Position numbers and translations under genes: made by a program. A stretch of DNA of 64,000 bases from Bacillota bacterium (GTDB lineage Bacteria; Bacillota; Clostridia; Acetivibrionales; Acetivibrionaceae): assembly GCA_023398495.1 (NCBI GenBank), contig JAEWSG010000244.1, positions 16,694 to 80,693 on the forward strand. The letters are read 5' to 3'. This document shows, one piece after another, positions 17,068-25,869 of the stretch. Each line of letters starts with the position of its first letter. Within the stretch, counting starts at the first letter, position 1. The notes under the pieces are model-generated. The model ran no database searches. It worked only from the letters and a program-made list of their open reading frames with translations, and had not been told where the DNA came from.

Positions 17068-18864
17068 TTACTCCCCGCCATTATATACCGGCAATTTTAC
17101 TGTCACTTCAGTCCCCTTGCCAAGCTGGCTTGAAATCGAAATACTCCCATTGTGTGCTTCAATTATCTCCTTTGCTATGGAAAGACCAAGCCCTGTCCCC
17201 CCCATTTCCCTGGAACGAGCTTTATCAACCCTGTAGAACCTTTCAAAAACTCTTTTCATATCTTCCTCAGGTATTCCTATGCCGGAGTCAGCTACTTTTA
17301 CATACGCCTCACTGTACATTTTACCTATATATACAATAATTTTTCCTTCCTCAGGTGTATATTTGATTGCATTAGTAAGCACATTGAGGATAACTTGCTC
17401 AATTCTATCCTTATCCGCTAAAACCTGCGGTTTATCTCCTATTGAAAAGCACTCAATTATTTGTCTCTTTTCCTTTACGGACAGTTCAATCTTTTCAACT
17501 GAGTCTCTGACAAGATTTTCAAAGGAAAACACCTGCATATTCCACTGTGTTTGCTCATTTTCAAGCCTTGAAAGTTGAAGCAGATCCTTAACCAACCTCG
17601 TCATCCTGTCTGCTTCAGAGTTTATTACATTCAGAAATCTGTAAGCTGTCTCCTTATCATCAAGGGCACCATCCATAAGTGTCTCTGAGTAGCTTTTAAT
17701 TGATGTCAATGGCGTTCTTAGTTCGTGGGAAACATTTGCAACAAATTCCCTTCTCATATTATCCAGTTTCTGTTGAACAGTTATATCATGTAAAACTGCA
17801 ATAATACCTTCTGCTTTTTCCTGATCATCTGTTGACAAAGCAAAATATGCCTGAATAAATTTATTATCAAAGCTAAGGCTGGCCTCTTTGGTACTAAATG
17901 TGTCAAGGTAGAGCATCTCTTCTATGGTTATTCCTAAATTGTACTTATTTGAAAATTCGTTAAAATTTATATTAAATTCATCTACACCCAGCAATAGCTT
18001 TGATACCGGATTTGCATGGACTACTTCACCGTCTAAGTTAAAAGCAATGACGCCATCTGTCATATAGTTTAAGATTGTCTCAATCTTGTTTTTCTCACGT
18101 GATATTTCATTTAAAGTCTTTTTCAGCTCTTTTGCCATATAATTAAAGGTTCTAGTAAGCTTTCCTATTTCGTCATCGGACTTAACTTCTGCCACTTGTG
18201 TAAAGTCACCTTCCGCTATATTTCTGGCTTTTTGCATCAAATTTACTATCGGTATGGTAATGGTCTTAGAAAGCATATACCCAAATAGTAAAGACAGAAT
18301 AATGGCAATTAAAAATGCATTTTGAATAATACTGTTAAACTTGTTCAGTACAACTCCCCATTCATCTTTGTAAAACCTGAAATATAAAATGAAATTCCCT
18401 TTTTCTCTGGCATAGTCAAAAAACACTCTGTCACTGCTGTGAATAGCTCTTCCCTCATTTCCATTTTTACCTGCAAGGGCGGATAAAAAGTTTTTTGAGT
18501 TAATAATTTCTTCTATAAATTTGTCACCATCTTCTTCAAACAGGTTGTCACTTGAATGTACAATCTTATTTGAATTTTTCTCGATTACAGTGTATGTTAC
18601 ATAGTCTCTAACCATAAAGAGAACAGTTGCACTATAATTATCTTTTAGGTCCAGAACTATTTCACTCTCAGTAGGATTATCACTTATTCCCCAACTCTCA
18701 AATCCTTTATCTATTCTGCCTTTAAAATCTTCATAGTAGGCAGATTCCATAAAATAGTTTAATGCAACACTCACTGTAATCATCAAAGCAACTGTTACAA
18801 GTATAAATATAATAACAAGTCTCCATTGCAAACTTCTTAGAAACTGCAAATTCCTAAAAAACAT
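17068..18864 (-). CDS. walK: WalK-type sensor histidine kinase
   Basis: 598 residues: TM1 (~15-35), an extracellular sensor domain (~40-180), TM2 (~183-203), HAMP (~200-255), PAS (~260-365), HisKA with FVANVSHELRTPLTSIK (His380), then HATPase with N box NVLTNAIKYTP, G1 ADSGIGIP and G2 GGTGLGLSIAKEI. This is the WalK/VicK architecture. It responds to cell-wall state and phosphorylates WalR, encoded 44 bases upstream. It is followed by the secreted protein, yycH and yycI. Confidence 0.95.
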   Translation of the reverse strand: MFFRNLQFLRSLQWRLVIIFILVTVALMITVSVALNYFMESAYYEDFKGRIDKGFESWGISDNPTESEIVLDLKDNYSATVLFMVRDYVTYTVIEKNSNKIVHSSDNLFEEDGDKFIEEIINSKNFLSALAGKNGNEGRAIHSSDRVFFDYAREKGNFILYFRFYKDEWGVVLNKFNSIIQNAFLIAIILSLLFGYMLSKTITIPIVNLMQKARNIAEGDFTQVAEVKSDDEIGKLTRTFNYMAKELKKTLNEISREKNKIETILNYMTDGVIAFNLDGEVVHANPVSKLLLGVDEFNINFNEFSNKYNLGITIEEMLYLDTFSTKEASLSFDNKFIQAYFALSTDDQEKAEGIIAVLHDITVQQKLDNMRREFVANVSHELRTPLTSIKSYSETLMDGALDDKETAYRFLNVINSEADRMTRLVKDLLQLSRLENEQTQWNMQVFSFENLVRDSVEKIELSVKEKRQIIECFSIGDKPQVLADKDRIEQVILNVLTNAIKYTPEEGKIIVYIGKMYSEAYVKVADSGIGIPEEDMKRVFERFYRVDKARSREMGGTGLGLSIAKEIIEAHNGSISISSQLGKGTEVTVKLPVYNGGE

Positions 18865-18907
18865 ATCAGCCCTCGCAATTCACTCTTTCTTTAGGTATGG
18901 CTATTCC

Positions 18908-19603
18908 TTAGCTAACCTTGTTGAAATAATATCCAACCCCTCTTTTAGTCATAATGTAATTCGGGTTACTTGGATCTGCCTCTACCTTCTCCCTAAGTCT
19001 CCTAACTGTAACATCTACAGTACGCACATCACCGTAATACTCATAACCCCATACTTTTTCCAGCAAGCTTTCTCTGGAAAATATCTGACCCTGCTGAAGT
19101 GCTAGGAACTTTACCAGTTCAAATTCCCTAAGAGTAAGCTCAACTACATGATTATTCCGTTTAACTTCATAGCGGTCTATGTCAATTTCGAGCTCTCCAC
19201 ATCTTAGCGCATTAGTCGCTTGGGTGACAGTATTATCAATTGATACCCTTCTTAGATTTGCTTTTACTCTAGCCATTAACTCTCTGGTACCGAAAGGTTT
19301 GGTAATATAATCATCTGCACCCAACTCAAGACCTAAAACCTTGTCAACCTCTTCCTCTTTGGCCGTTATCATTATGATAGGTATAGAACTAGTCTGTCTA
19401 ATCTTGCGGCACACCGTAAAACCGTCCATCTTCGGTAACATAATGTCCAACAAAATAAGATCAGGTTTTTCCCTTAAAGCACATTCTAAAGCCTGTTCTC
19501 CATCATTGGCTTCAATAGTTTGAAATCCTTCTTTGACCAAATTAAATTTTAAAATATCCACAATGTTTTTCTCATCATCAACAATTAATACCTTCGCGTT
19601 CAC
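18908..19603 (-). CDS. walR: WalR response regulator (OmpR family)
   Basis: 231 residues: a receiver domain with acceptor Asp53 (LLDIMLPKMDG), Thr/Lys switch residues (MITAKEEE, ITKPFG), then an OmpR-type winged helix ending TVDVTVRRLREKVE...IMTKRGVGYYF. It is the first gene of the wal operon; the essential regulator of autolysins and wall metabolism in Firmicutes. No gene lies upstream on this strand for 374 bases, so the operon promoter is in that gap. Confidence 0.95.
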   Translation of the reverse strand: MNAKVLIVDDEKNIVDILKFNLVKEGFQTIEANDGEQALECALREKPDLILLDIMLPKMDGFTVCRKIRQTSSIPIIMITAKEEEVDKVLGLELGADDYITKPFGTRELMARVKANLRRVSIDNTVTQATNALRCGELEIDIDRYEVKRNNHVVELTLREFELVKFLALQQGQIFSRESLLEKVWGYEYYGDVRTVDVTVRRLREKVEADPSNPNYIMTKRGVGYYFNKVS

Positions 19604-19977
19604 AAAATACCCCCTTGTTTATGGAAGTTATAATTCAAACATTTTTACATTCAAGAAAATGCCCTTCTAAAATCGCAGAATAGGAATTTACAAAATTAGC
19701 CTGACAAAAAAGTGAAGCGTTTTTCCCTTATGCTTATATAATTATAACATTTATATTACAAAATAGAATATATATTTTAAGACAACCCAACCAATTTATA
19801 GAATTATGACCAAAAAAGAATTAAAGAAAAAGAATTAAGTTATTAAAATATTATGTATTATGTTGATTTGATTCCAAAATGTGTTATAATAGGGTAAGAA
19901 GTTTTTCATAAATTAACTACATCTATTTCTGCATAAGCTTTCTTGCATTTCATTATCCTAGTTCAGGGGGGCTGCAA
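19604..19977. other. Divergent intergenic region, walR / Spo0E-like gene
   Basis: 374 bases without a coding frame. It carries the minus-strand wal operon promoter (not pinned down; A/T-rich stretches near 19738-19775) and a plus-strand promoter at 19863-19890. No riboswitch or palindrome was recognised. Confidence 0.4.
19863..19890 (+). promoter_or_regulatory. Promoter of the Spo0E-like gene
   Basis: TTGATT (19863-19868), 16-base spacer, TATAAT (19885-19890). The gene start at 19978 implies a leader of about 80 bases. Confidence 0.5.
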
Positions 19978-20172
19978 ATGTCAAACGAATTAATGTATTA
20001 TCTTATTACCGGAATGCACCTCAAGTTAAACAGACTAATTGAAATCAAGGGTTTTAATCTTTTAGACGAAGAAGTTCAGCATTATAGCAGGAGATTAGAT
20101 AGAGTTTTAGATCATTATAATAAAATAAGTTATAAGGACAAGCTATTTAAGCTAAATATTCGAGCCTCATAA
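19978..20172 (+). CDS. Spo0E-like aspartyl-phosphate phosphatase
   Basis: 64 residues forming two predicted helices with the family motif SRRLDRVLDHY in the second helix (cf. SxxLDxxI in Spo0E/YnzD proteins). Such proteins dephosphorylate Spo0A~P and delay sporulation. The size is right and the gene stands alone on the plus strand between the wal operon and the polysaccharide locus. A G-rich GGGGGG precedes the ATG by 8 bases. Confidence 0.75.
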   Translation: MSNELMYYLITGMHLKLNRLIEIKGFNLLDEEVQHYSRRLDRVLDHYNKISYKDKLFKLNIRAS

Positions 20173-20229
20173 CAGAAATATCAATAAATCTATAAAATGT
20201 ATAACTTTAATTGTAACGTTTATATTTAC

Positions 20230-20248
20230 GGGCGGTCATTGACCGCCC
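20230..20248. terminator. GC-rich hairpin between Spo0E-like gene and pglF-like gene
   Basis: GGGCGGTC/GACCGCCC with an ATT loop, followed on the plus strand by TATTTC. It is placed where two convergent transcripts meet, so it probably terminates both; the T-runs are weak. Confidence 0.55.
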
Positions 20249-20259
20249 TATTTCAATTC

Positions 20260-22104
20260 TCAATTGCCATTTTCCGCTTTTTTATATGTCGGTACTATAA
20301 GTTTTATATATTCTGATATACCATCAGAATCTTTCATAATGATTTCCTTAAGACAATCCAATTCTCTCTTAAGAAGAGCCAAATCAGTGTGAATTGGCTT
20401 TGCCACGTATATCTTGTTGTTTTTTGTAGATTCTAGTCCCTCTTCTTTAAGAAGGAGTTCTTCATAAAGCTTTTCTCCAGGCCTTAATCCCGTGTATTCT
20501 ATGTTAATATCAACATCCGGCTCAAATCCGGACAATTTTATCAAGTTTTTGGCCAGGTCACAAATTTTAACCGGTTCACCCATATCAAGAACAAAGATTT
20601 CTCCGCCTTTTGCCATAGCCCCTGCCTGTATTACCAACTGAACAGCCTCAGGTATAGTCATAAAGAACCTGGTAACCTCCGGATGCGTTACGGTAACCGG
20701 CCCACCCTGTTCAATCTGCTTTTTGAATAGAGGTATTACACTTCCATTACTTCCAAGAACGTTTCCAAACCTTACTGCAACAAACTCTGTTTTGCTGATG
20801 CGGTTAATTGCCTGAATAACCATCTCAGCAATCCTCTTTGTAGCCCCCATTATATTGGTTGGGTTAACAGCCTTGTCCGTAGATATAAGTACAAAACGTT
20901 TTACGCCAAACTTGTCCGCACATTCAGCAACATTAAGCGTTCCAAACACGTTATTCTTAATGGCCTCAGTAGGGTTAGCCTCCATAAGCGGAACATGTTT
21001 ATGTGCTGCTGCATGAAACACAACATCAGGTTTGTACATTTCAAATATACTTTCAAGCCTTTGTTTTTCTCTTATATTAGCAATTATTGTATGAAGCTCA
21101 AATTGAGGATTGTTATATAACAACTCATTTTGTATTTCATAGGCATTATTTTCATAGTTATCTAGTATAATCAGCTTTTTGGGTGAAAACCCTGAAATCT
21201 GCCTGCAAAGCTCTGAACCTATAGATCCTCCTCCACCAGTTACGAGAACCACTTGACCCTTAATGTAGGATGAGACCTCATTCACATCAAGGTTTATCGG
21301 ATCCCTTCCAAGCAAGTCCTCAATATTGACGTCCCTTACTTTTTGCATCACAACCGTCTCGTCAATAAGCTGTGATACCGAAGGCAGTATCTTAACCTTG
21401 CATTGGGCTTTGGAGCATTCGGCAAATATTTCGTTTATGTCCTTATTACTTGCAGAAGGTGTTGCAATTATTATTTCATCTATTTGATATTTTTCAACTA
21501 CATTTAGAATATCCTTTCTTTGGCCCTTAATAGGTACACCGTTAATTTTTTTCCCCTGCTTAAACAAATCATCGTCAATTATAGCCACCGGGGTGCTTTT
21601 TAATTCTGGATGCATCTTCATTTCCTTCACAATTATTGCTCCTGCATCACCACCACCAAATATCAGAACCCTTCTTGAATTTTTGGTGCGTATTATTTCA
21701 CCCTTAATTACTCTCCTGAAAATACGGTACGCAAATCTAATACCTGCTATAAGGAATGCGTCTGTAAGCATACATATTGGGAATATACTTCTTGGAACAG
21801 GTGTCCGGGACAGGAATATATAACTTATCATTATAGAATTGCTTACAAAAGATGCTGCTACTATTAAACCCATTTCATATATTCCTGCGTACTTCCAAAG
21901 GCTGTTGTAAAGTCTGAATACAATATAGGTAATAATCTTAACGCAGGTAGCTATTAATGCCAGCTTTAGTATAGGCTGAGTAAAGCGTTCAGGTATACTT
22001 GTGTAGCTGAAATCAAATTTTAAGAGATATGAAGAAATTAACGATATATTAAATAGTATTACGTCAAAGAAAATTAATGCGTTTGCCCTTATTCTTCGTT
22101 TCAT
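20260..22104 (-). CDS. UDP-sugar 4,6-dehydratase, PglF/CapD/WbpM type
   Basis: 614 residues. Four membrane segments (~10-125), a first Rossmann fold with GGGDAG (150-155), then the catalytic SDR domain with TGGGGSIGSE (289-298) and the signature S408...M419...K423. In this class the usual catalytic Tyr is Met, as in PglF/WbpM, which convert UDP-GlcNAc to UDP-2-acetamido-2,6-dideoxy-4-hexulose. Together with the aminotransferase (39015), acetyltransferase (37751) and phosphosugar transferase (38408) it would complete UDP-di-N-acetylbacillosamine synthesis and priming. It is the last intact gene of the polysaccharide locus. Confidence 0.9.
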   Translation of the reverse strand: MKRRIRANALIFFDVILFNISLISSYLLKFDFSYTSIPERFTQPILKLALIATCVKIITYIVFRLYNSLWKYAGIYEMGLIVAASFVSNSIMISYIFLSRTPVPRSIFPICMLTDAFLIAGIRFAYRIFRRVIKGEIIRTKNSRRVLIFGGGDAGAIIVKEMKMHPELKSTPVAIIDDDLFKQGKKINGVPIKGQRKDILNVVEKYQIDEIIIATPSASNKDINEIFAECSKAQCKVKILPSVSQLIDETVVMQKVRDVNIEDLLGRDPINLDVNEVSSYIKGQVVLVTGGGGSIGSELCRQISGFSPKKLIILDNYENNAYEIQNELLYNNPQFELHTIIANIREKQRLESIFEMYKPDVVFHAAAHKHVPLMEANPTEAIKNNVFGTLNVAECADKFGVKRFVLISTDKAVNPTNIMGATKRIAEMVIQAINRISKTEFVAVRFGNVLGSNGSVIPLFKKQIEQGGPVTVTHPEVTRFFMTIPEAVQLVIQAGAMAKGGEIFVLDMGEPVKICDLAKNLIKLSGFEPDVDINIEYTGLRPGEKLYEELLLKEEGLESTKNNKIYVAKPIHTDLALLKRELDCLKEIIMKDSDGISEYIKLIVPTYKKAENGN

Positions 22105-22275
22105 ATCTGACCCCCTGACAACACTTATTGATCTTCCCTATATGAATTATAATTCATTTTGAACCTAAAATACAAGCATTCCTTAAGATTAACATTACTA
22201 GTAAAATTAGTTACCAAACCAATATCAGAAATTACATTTAATGGAATACATTTGTTTAATATACAATATTTAAGC

Positions 22276-22859
22276 TTAGTAACTTTTTATTTTTTTGGCT
22301 GGATTACCTGCAATCAAACAATGTCCTTCAGGGAAACTCTTAGTTACAACCGCACCTGCACCAACTATATTTCCTTCTCCAAGTTCTACACCTGGTAAAA
22401 TTACACTATTCATTCCTATCCAACAATTATCACCAAGAGTTACATTCTTTCCTTCAGTATGTCTTTCTGGGTTGTAAACATCGTGATTTGATGTTATAAT
22501 CCCAACATTAGGTGCTATTTGACAATGCTTTCCGATAGTAATAATCCCTCAATTTAGTGCCTGATAGTAATTACCAATACCTTCAAAATTATCTAAGTCA
22601 TCAATGTGTAATACAATATTTTTTGGGTTCATAACGATAACTCTTGGCGAAACCGGAAACGGTACTCCCCTGTTAACACCTAATAAAACTCTAGACATAA
22701 AATCAGTATAAACCCCTCTCCAACCAGCTGCAGTAATCCCACCCTTAAAATATCTACTCTTTAGATATTTTCTATCATAAATAATCAGTGCAAAAATATT
22801 ACCTATTATAAAGATTATTATTGCAGATATTTTTTTATAATATAATTAATTTTACTCAT
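22276..22859 (-). pseudogene. Broken hexapeptide-repeat acyltransferase
   Basis: Reading the minus strand from ATG 22859 (GGAGA upstream) gives a short N-terminus that hits a stop within ~15 codons. Adding one A in the run of seven A near 22832-22838 restores a frame of ~195 residues with family-typical text (ITAAGWRGVYTDFMSRVLLG, TIGKHCQIAPNVGIITSNHD, TLGDNCWIGMNSVILPG, VGAGAVVTKSFPEGHCLIAGNPAK). That frame holds a second lesion, an in-frame TGA at 22549-22551. This is a left-handed beta-helix O-acetyltransferase of the WbbJ/maltose acetyltransferase class with a frameshift plus a nonsense codon. The active-site HD region itself is intact. Confidence 0.85.
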
Positions 22860-23019
22860 AAGTCATCTCTCCAAACCTTACTTATACTATATATTCCGCG
22901 GATAACATTTTAATTTATTAATTTAACTTTTTCGCGAAATCATATACCTTGATCCATTGAACCCAGATTTTAACAGTCGTTTAAACAAAGTTAAATACAG
23001 CTTCCCAATAGTTCAGTAA

Positions 23020-24636
23020 TTACTGTATAGAAAATAATTCTTGCCCGTAAAAGACTAAGGAAACAGTTACCAACCTATCAATTAAATCATCAGGTAATTC
23101 ATCAATATTACATTGCTTATTCAATATATTTAACTCCATGCATTTTTGTATTGCAGTTTTATATATTTTCAATTTTTTAACTGCATCGTAAATTTGCGTC
23201 TTATTTTCGTTTAAAGTTTGGCTCTTGGCACCCAACAGTCTTCTAAGTCCTATCTTGAACAAAAATACGTACGAACTGATTGCCTCCTTTATAATAGTAC
23301 TTTTTTTGTCAATTAAGGATATCCCTCTCTCCGTTCTGATTGCTGAGATTTTGGGGTAATATTTTGATATTTCTCTTCTTTGCCATTTATTTAATTCCAA
23401 TTTCCATGGATTTACACTGTAAGTCAAATTCATTACATCAATTTCTGAAAATGGTGATATTGAAGGTATGGATAAGTTGTTTGAGTTAGACAATGTAATC
23501 ATTCTATGCCTAAGTATTTCAGCCCCAACCTTGTAATACAACCTGCTTTTTTTATTGTCTTGCTCGTCAAACAGATTGTTTATAACTTTATTTTTCATCT
23601 CTTGCTGCTTATGAATAAACATATCTGTAAAAAATTTTTGATTAAAGCAGGAGGGATTAATTTTCATTTTATAAAACTTATCTTGGTTAACCTTCCCAGA
23701 ATTATAGAACGGAAAATCCTGGTTAATAAAACTATTTTTATATAACTCCCCTGCCACACCTCCTAATTCCAGATCAATATCCATCTGTTCAAGCATTTTA
23801 CTTTTCTTATGCAATCTATATCTTGATAAAACCCCATATACACCATCACTTCTTTCAAACAAACTTTTAAATTGCTCGATATCAAATTTCTCAATGTTTT
23901 CATCACTGATATATATTTCCTTGTTTAGTACCTTCGCAATTTCTTTGGCAATTAAAACATCTTGTGATTTGTCACTTCCCGATATTACAAGTTTAAATGC
24001 CATATTTAATGCACATAAATGTGCCAATACCGTCCTGCTATCGGTACCTCCAGTAATTACATCCGCTATATTTAAACCTTCTATTGCATTTGACAAATCC
24101 TTCATAAATTCGCCGAAATTATTATACTTTATATCTTCCCCTAATTTGGGTAATATCTTTTTATGGGGTTGAATACCATTATTAGCTAAAATATAATATT
24201 CCATAGAATTAGTTCTGTTTATTTCTTTACAAATAGTTTCATAACTGTAAATACAATTGAAACTCAAGAACTGCACTATGGCATCATGGTTCGGGGTAAT
24301 GGATTTAAGTTTATTAGTAATTTCAAGAAAACTATCGCATATTACCTTTTCATTTTGACTATAGTAAAAACAACAATTTCCAGCATTATCACCAAAAAAC
24401 AGAACCTCATTACGTACTGTGTCAATAATAATAATATGATAAGCACCATAGAAGTTTTTTAAATTTAATACTCTATCTTTACTGTATTCGCATAATAAAC
24501 TATCAACACTATCTTCGCCCGCTTTTTTCCCTGAGCAAAATACAAATCCCCTATAGAAACATTTTAGACCATCAAAAGAGGCCGTATGATATTTATCTAA
24601 TTCTTGACTTTCTATAATTTTCTTGTCAAAGACCAT
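23020..24636 (-). CDS. Asparagine-synthase-like protein lacking the glutaminase Cys
   Basis: 538 residues. The N-terminal ~150 residues resemble the Ntn glutaminase domain of AsnB-type enzymes (GAYHIIIIDTVRNEVLFFGD, then FYYSQ), but the protein begins MVFDKK without the essential Cys2, so it cannot use glutamine by the usual route. The ATP-pyrophosphatase domain has the P-loop variant ITGGTDSR (194-201). Such enzymes activate a carboxylate as the adenylate and amidate it. It is 18 bases downstream of the WbpG-like gene and in the same operon. A role in amidating a uronic acid of the polysaccharide is plausible but not shown. Confidence 0.7.
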   Translation of the reverse strand: MVFDKKIIESQELDKYHTASFDGLKCFYRGFVFCSGKKAGEDSVDSLLCEYSKDRVLNLKNFYGAYHIIIIDTVRNEVLFFGDNAGNCCFYYSQNEKVICDSFLEITNKLKSITPNHDAIVQFLSFNCIYSYETICKEINRTNSMEYYILANNGIQPHKKILPKLGEDIKYNNFGEFMKDLSNAIEGLNIADVITGGTDSRTVLAHLCALNMAFKLVISGSDKSQDVLIAKEIAKVLNKEIYISDENIEKFDIEQFKSLFERSDGVYGVLSRYRLHKKSKMLEQMDIDLELGGVAGELYKNSFINQDFPFYNSGKVNQDKFYKMKINPSCFNQKFFTDMFIHKQQEMKNKVINNLFDEQDNKKSRLYYKVGAEILRHRMITLSNSNNLSIPSISPFSEIDVMNLTYSVNPWKLELNKWQRREISKYYPKISAIRTERGISLIDKKSTIIKEAISSYVFLFKIGLRRLLGAKSQTLNENKTQIYDAVKKLKIYKTAIQKCMELNILNKQCNIDELPDDLIDRLVTVSLVFYGQELFSIQ

Positions 24637-24654
24637 TATACCATCCCCTTGTAG

Positions 24655-25782
24655 TTAGAATTTGAATATAGGTTTAACTGTCATATAAGTTTTCTTGATA
24701 AATTTATACCATGTAGATTTTTCATATGATGGATAGTCCTCAAATGATTTTATAGGCAGCTTCATAATTTTATCAAATTCCTCATTTGTAAGATTTAATT
24801 TTTCCAAAAATTCTGCCTTGTCTTTTTCAAGCAAACCTCTAGGGTATGGATTATTTTTTAATTCTTCTATAGCCTCTTTTCTCTCCATTTGCTTAGACAT
24901 AATTAGTGATGAATAATGAGCCTTTCGCTTATCGATATTGAATTTTTCGGGAAGTATATATGCTTGAAAAAATCTTGTATATACAGACTCATAATGCTTT
25001 CCTCCATAGTACTCCCAGCCGTATTCCGATTTTAAAAATTCCATAACTTTTTCTTTGTCATAATCTATATAATCTAGTATATTAATTGTTTTTTGTTTTT
25101 TAAATACCTTGTAATAAGTCATCTTTAGCATTGTAAAATGTGGATAACTTTTTAATTTCTGCTTTCCATACAATTTATGAACTCTTTTTATATACTTCCA
25201 ATCACGCTGCCCAACTGATCCTACTGAAACACCAATACCTTCAGTGCTGACATTGCTACCACTTATTATATATTCTATATTATTTTCAGCTGCCAATTTA
25301 TATATCAGCCCTAGAATAGCATGGTCAGTAGGATGTTCACAATGGGGAGTTGATGAATATAAAAATGATCTCTGTAAGTCAGAGAATTCATCCCAGTCAA
25401 GTTTAAAACTATGCATTTTTAAATTTAATTTGCTAATAATATTTTGGATATTCCGTTCTGATATTTCTGTATTCCAACCATTGTCCAAATGCACTACCAA
25501 GGGCCTAAGTCCGTTTTTGACAACCAAATGCATTACATATGAACTATCTATACCACCGCTTAATCCAACAACACAATCATAGTTATTGTTTTTTCCTTTT
25601 TCTTTTATTTCTGCCAACAATTTTGACAATTTTTCTGAACCATTACCCACGTAGTACGGCGCCGCTTTTAACTTATCAAAATACTTTGTGCATTCACTAC
25701 ATATACCCTTGCTGTCAAATGTAATATTAGGTATTGTACTGTCCATAACACACCTATTGCAGATTATGTTTTCCTTCTTCAT
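24655..25782 (-). CDS. N-acetyl sugar amidotransferase (WbpG/PseA-like)
   Basis: 375 residues. Four Cys of a zinc knuckle (C8, C11, C28, C31: CNRCVMD ... GICSEC) precede an ATP-pyrophosphatase domain with the P-loop GLSGGIDSS (73-81) and later HCEHPTDHAILG and SGSNVSTEG. This is the family that converts an acetamido group of a sugar to an acetamidino group (for example ManNAc3NAmA in Pseudomonas), using ammonia from a HisH/HisF pair. No hisH/hisF-like partner gene is visible in the locus. The uronic acid made by the wbp-type genes here is the natural substrate. Confidence 0.85.
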   Translation of the reverse strand: MKKENIICNRCVMDSTIPNITFDSKGICSECTKYFDKLKAAPYYVGNGSEKLSKLLAEIKEKGKNNNYDCVVGLSGGIDSSYVMHLVVKNGLRPLVVHLDNGWNTEISERNIQNIISKLNLKMHSFKLDWDEFSDLQRSFLYSSTPHCEHPTDHAILGLIYKLAAENNIEYIISGSNVSTEGIGVSVGSVGQRDWKYIKRVHKLYGKQKLKSYPHFTMLKMTYYKVFKKQKTINILDYIDYDKEKVMEFLKSEYGWEYYGGKHYESVYTRFFQAYILPEKFNIDKRKAHYSSLIMSKQMERKEAIEELKNNPYPRGLLEKDKAEFLEKLNLTNEEFDKIMKLPIKSFEDYPSYEKSTWYKFIKKTYMTVKPIFKF

Positions 25783-25869
25783 AATAACGCCTCCTGATTT
25801 ATACGTTTTATTGTTTGCATTATCCTTTTGTAAGCCTTATTGCCTGACTCTGCTATAAATATTTTTATA

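Noticed and set aside
22549..22551. TGA as selenocysteine or tryptophan codon in the acyltransferase
   Set aside because: A separate frameshift already breaks the gene, no SECIS-like hairpin was seen, and neighbouring genes use TGA as stop.
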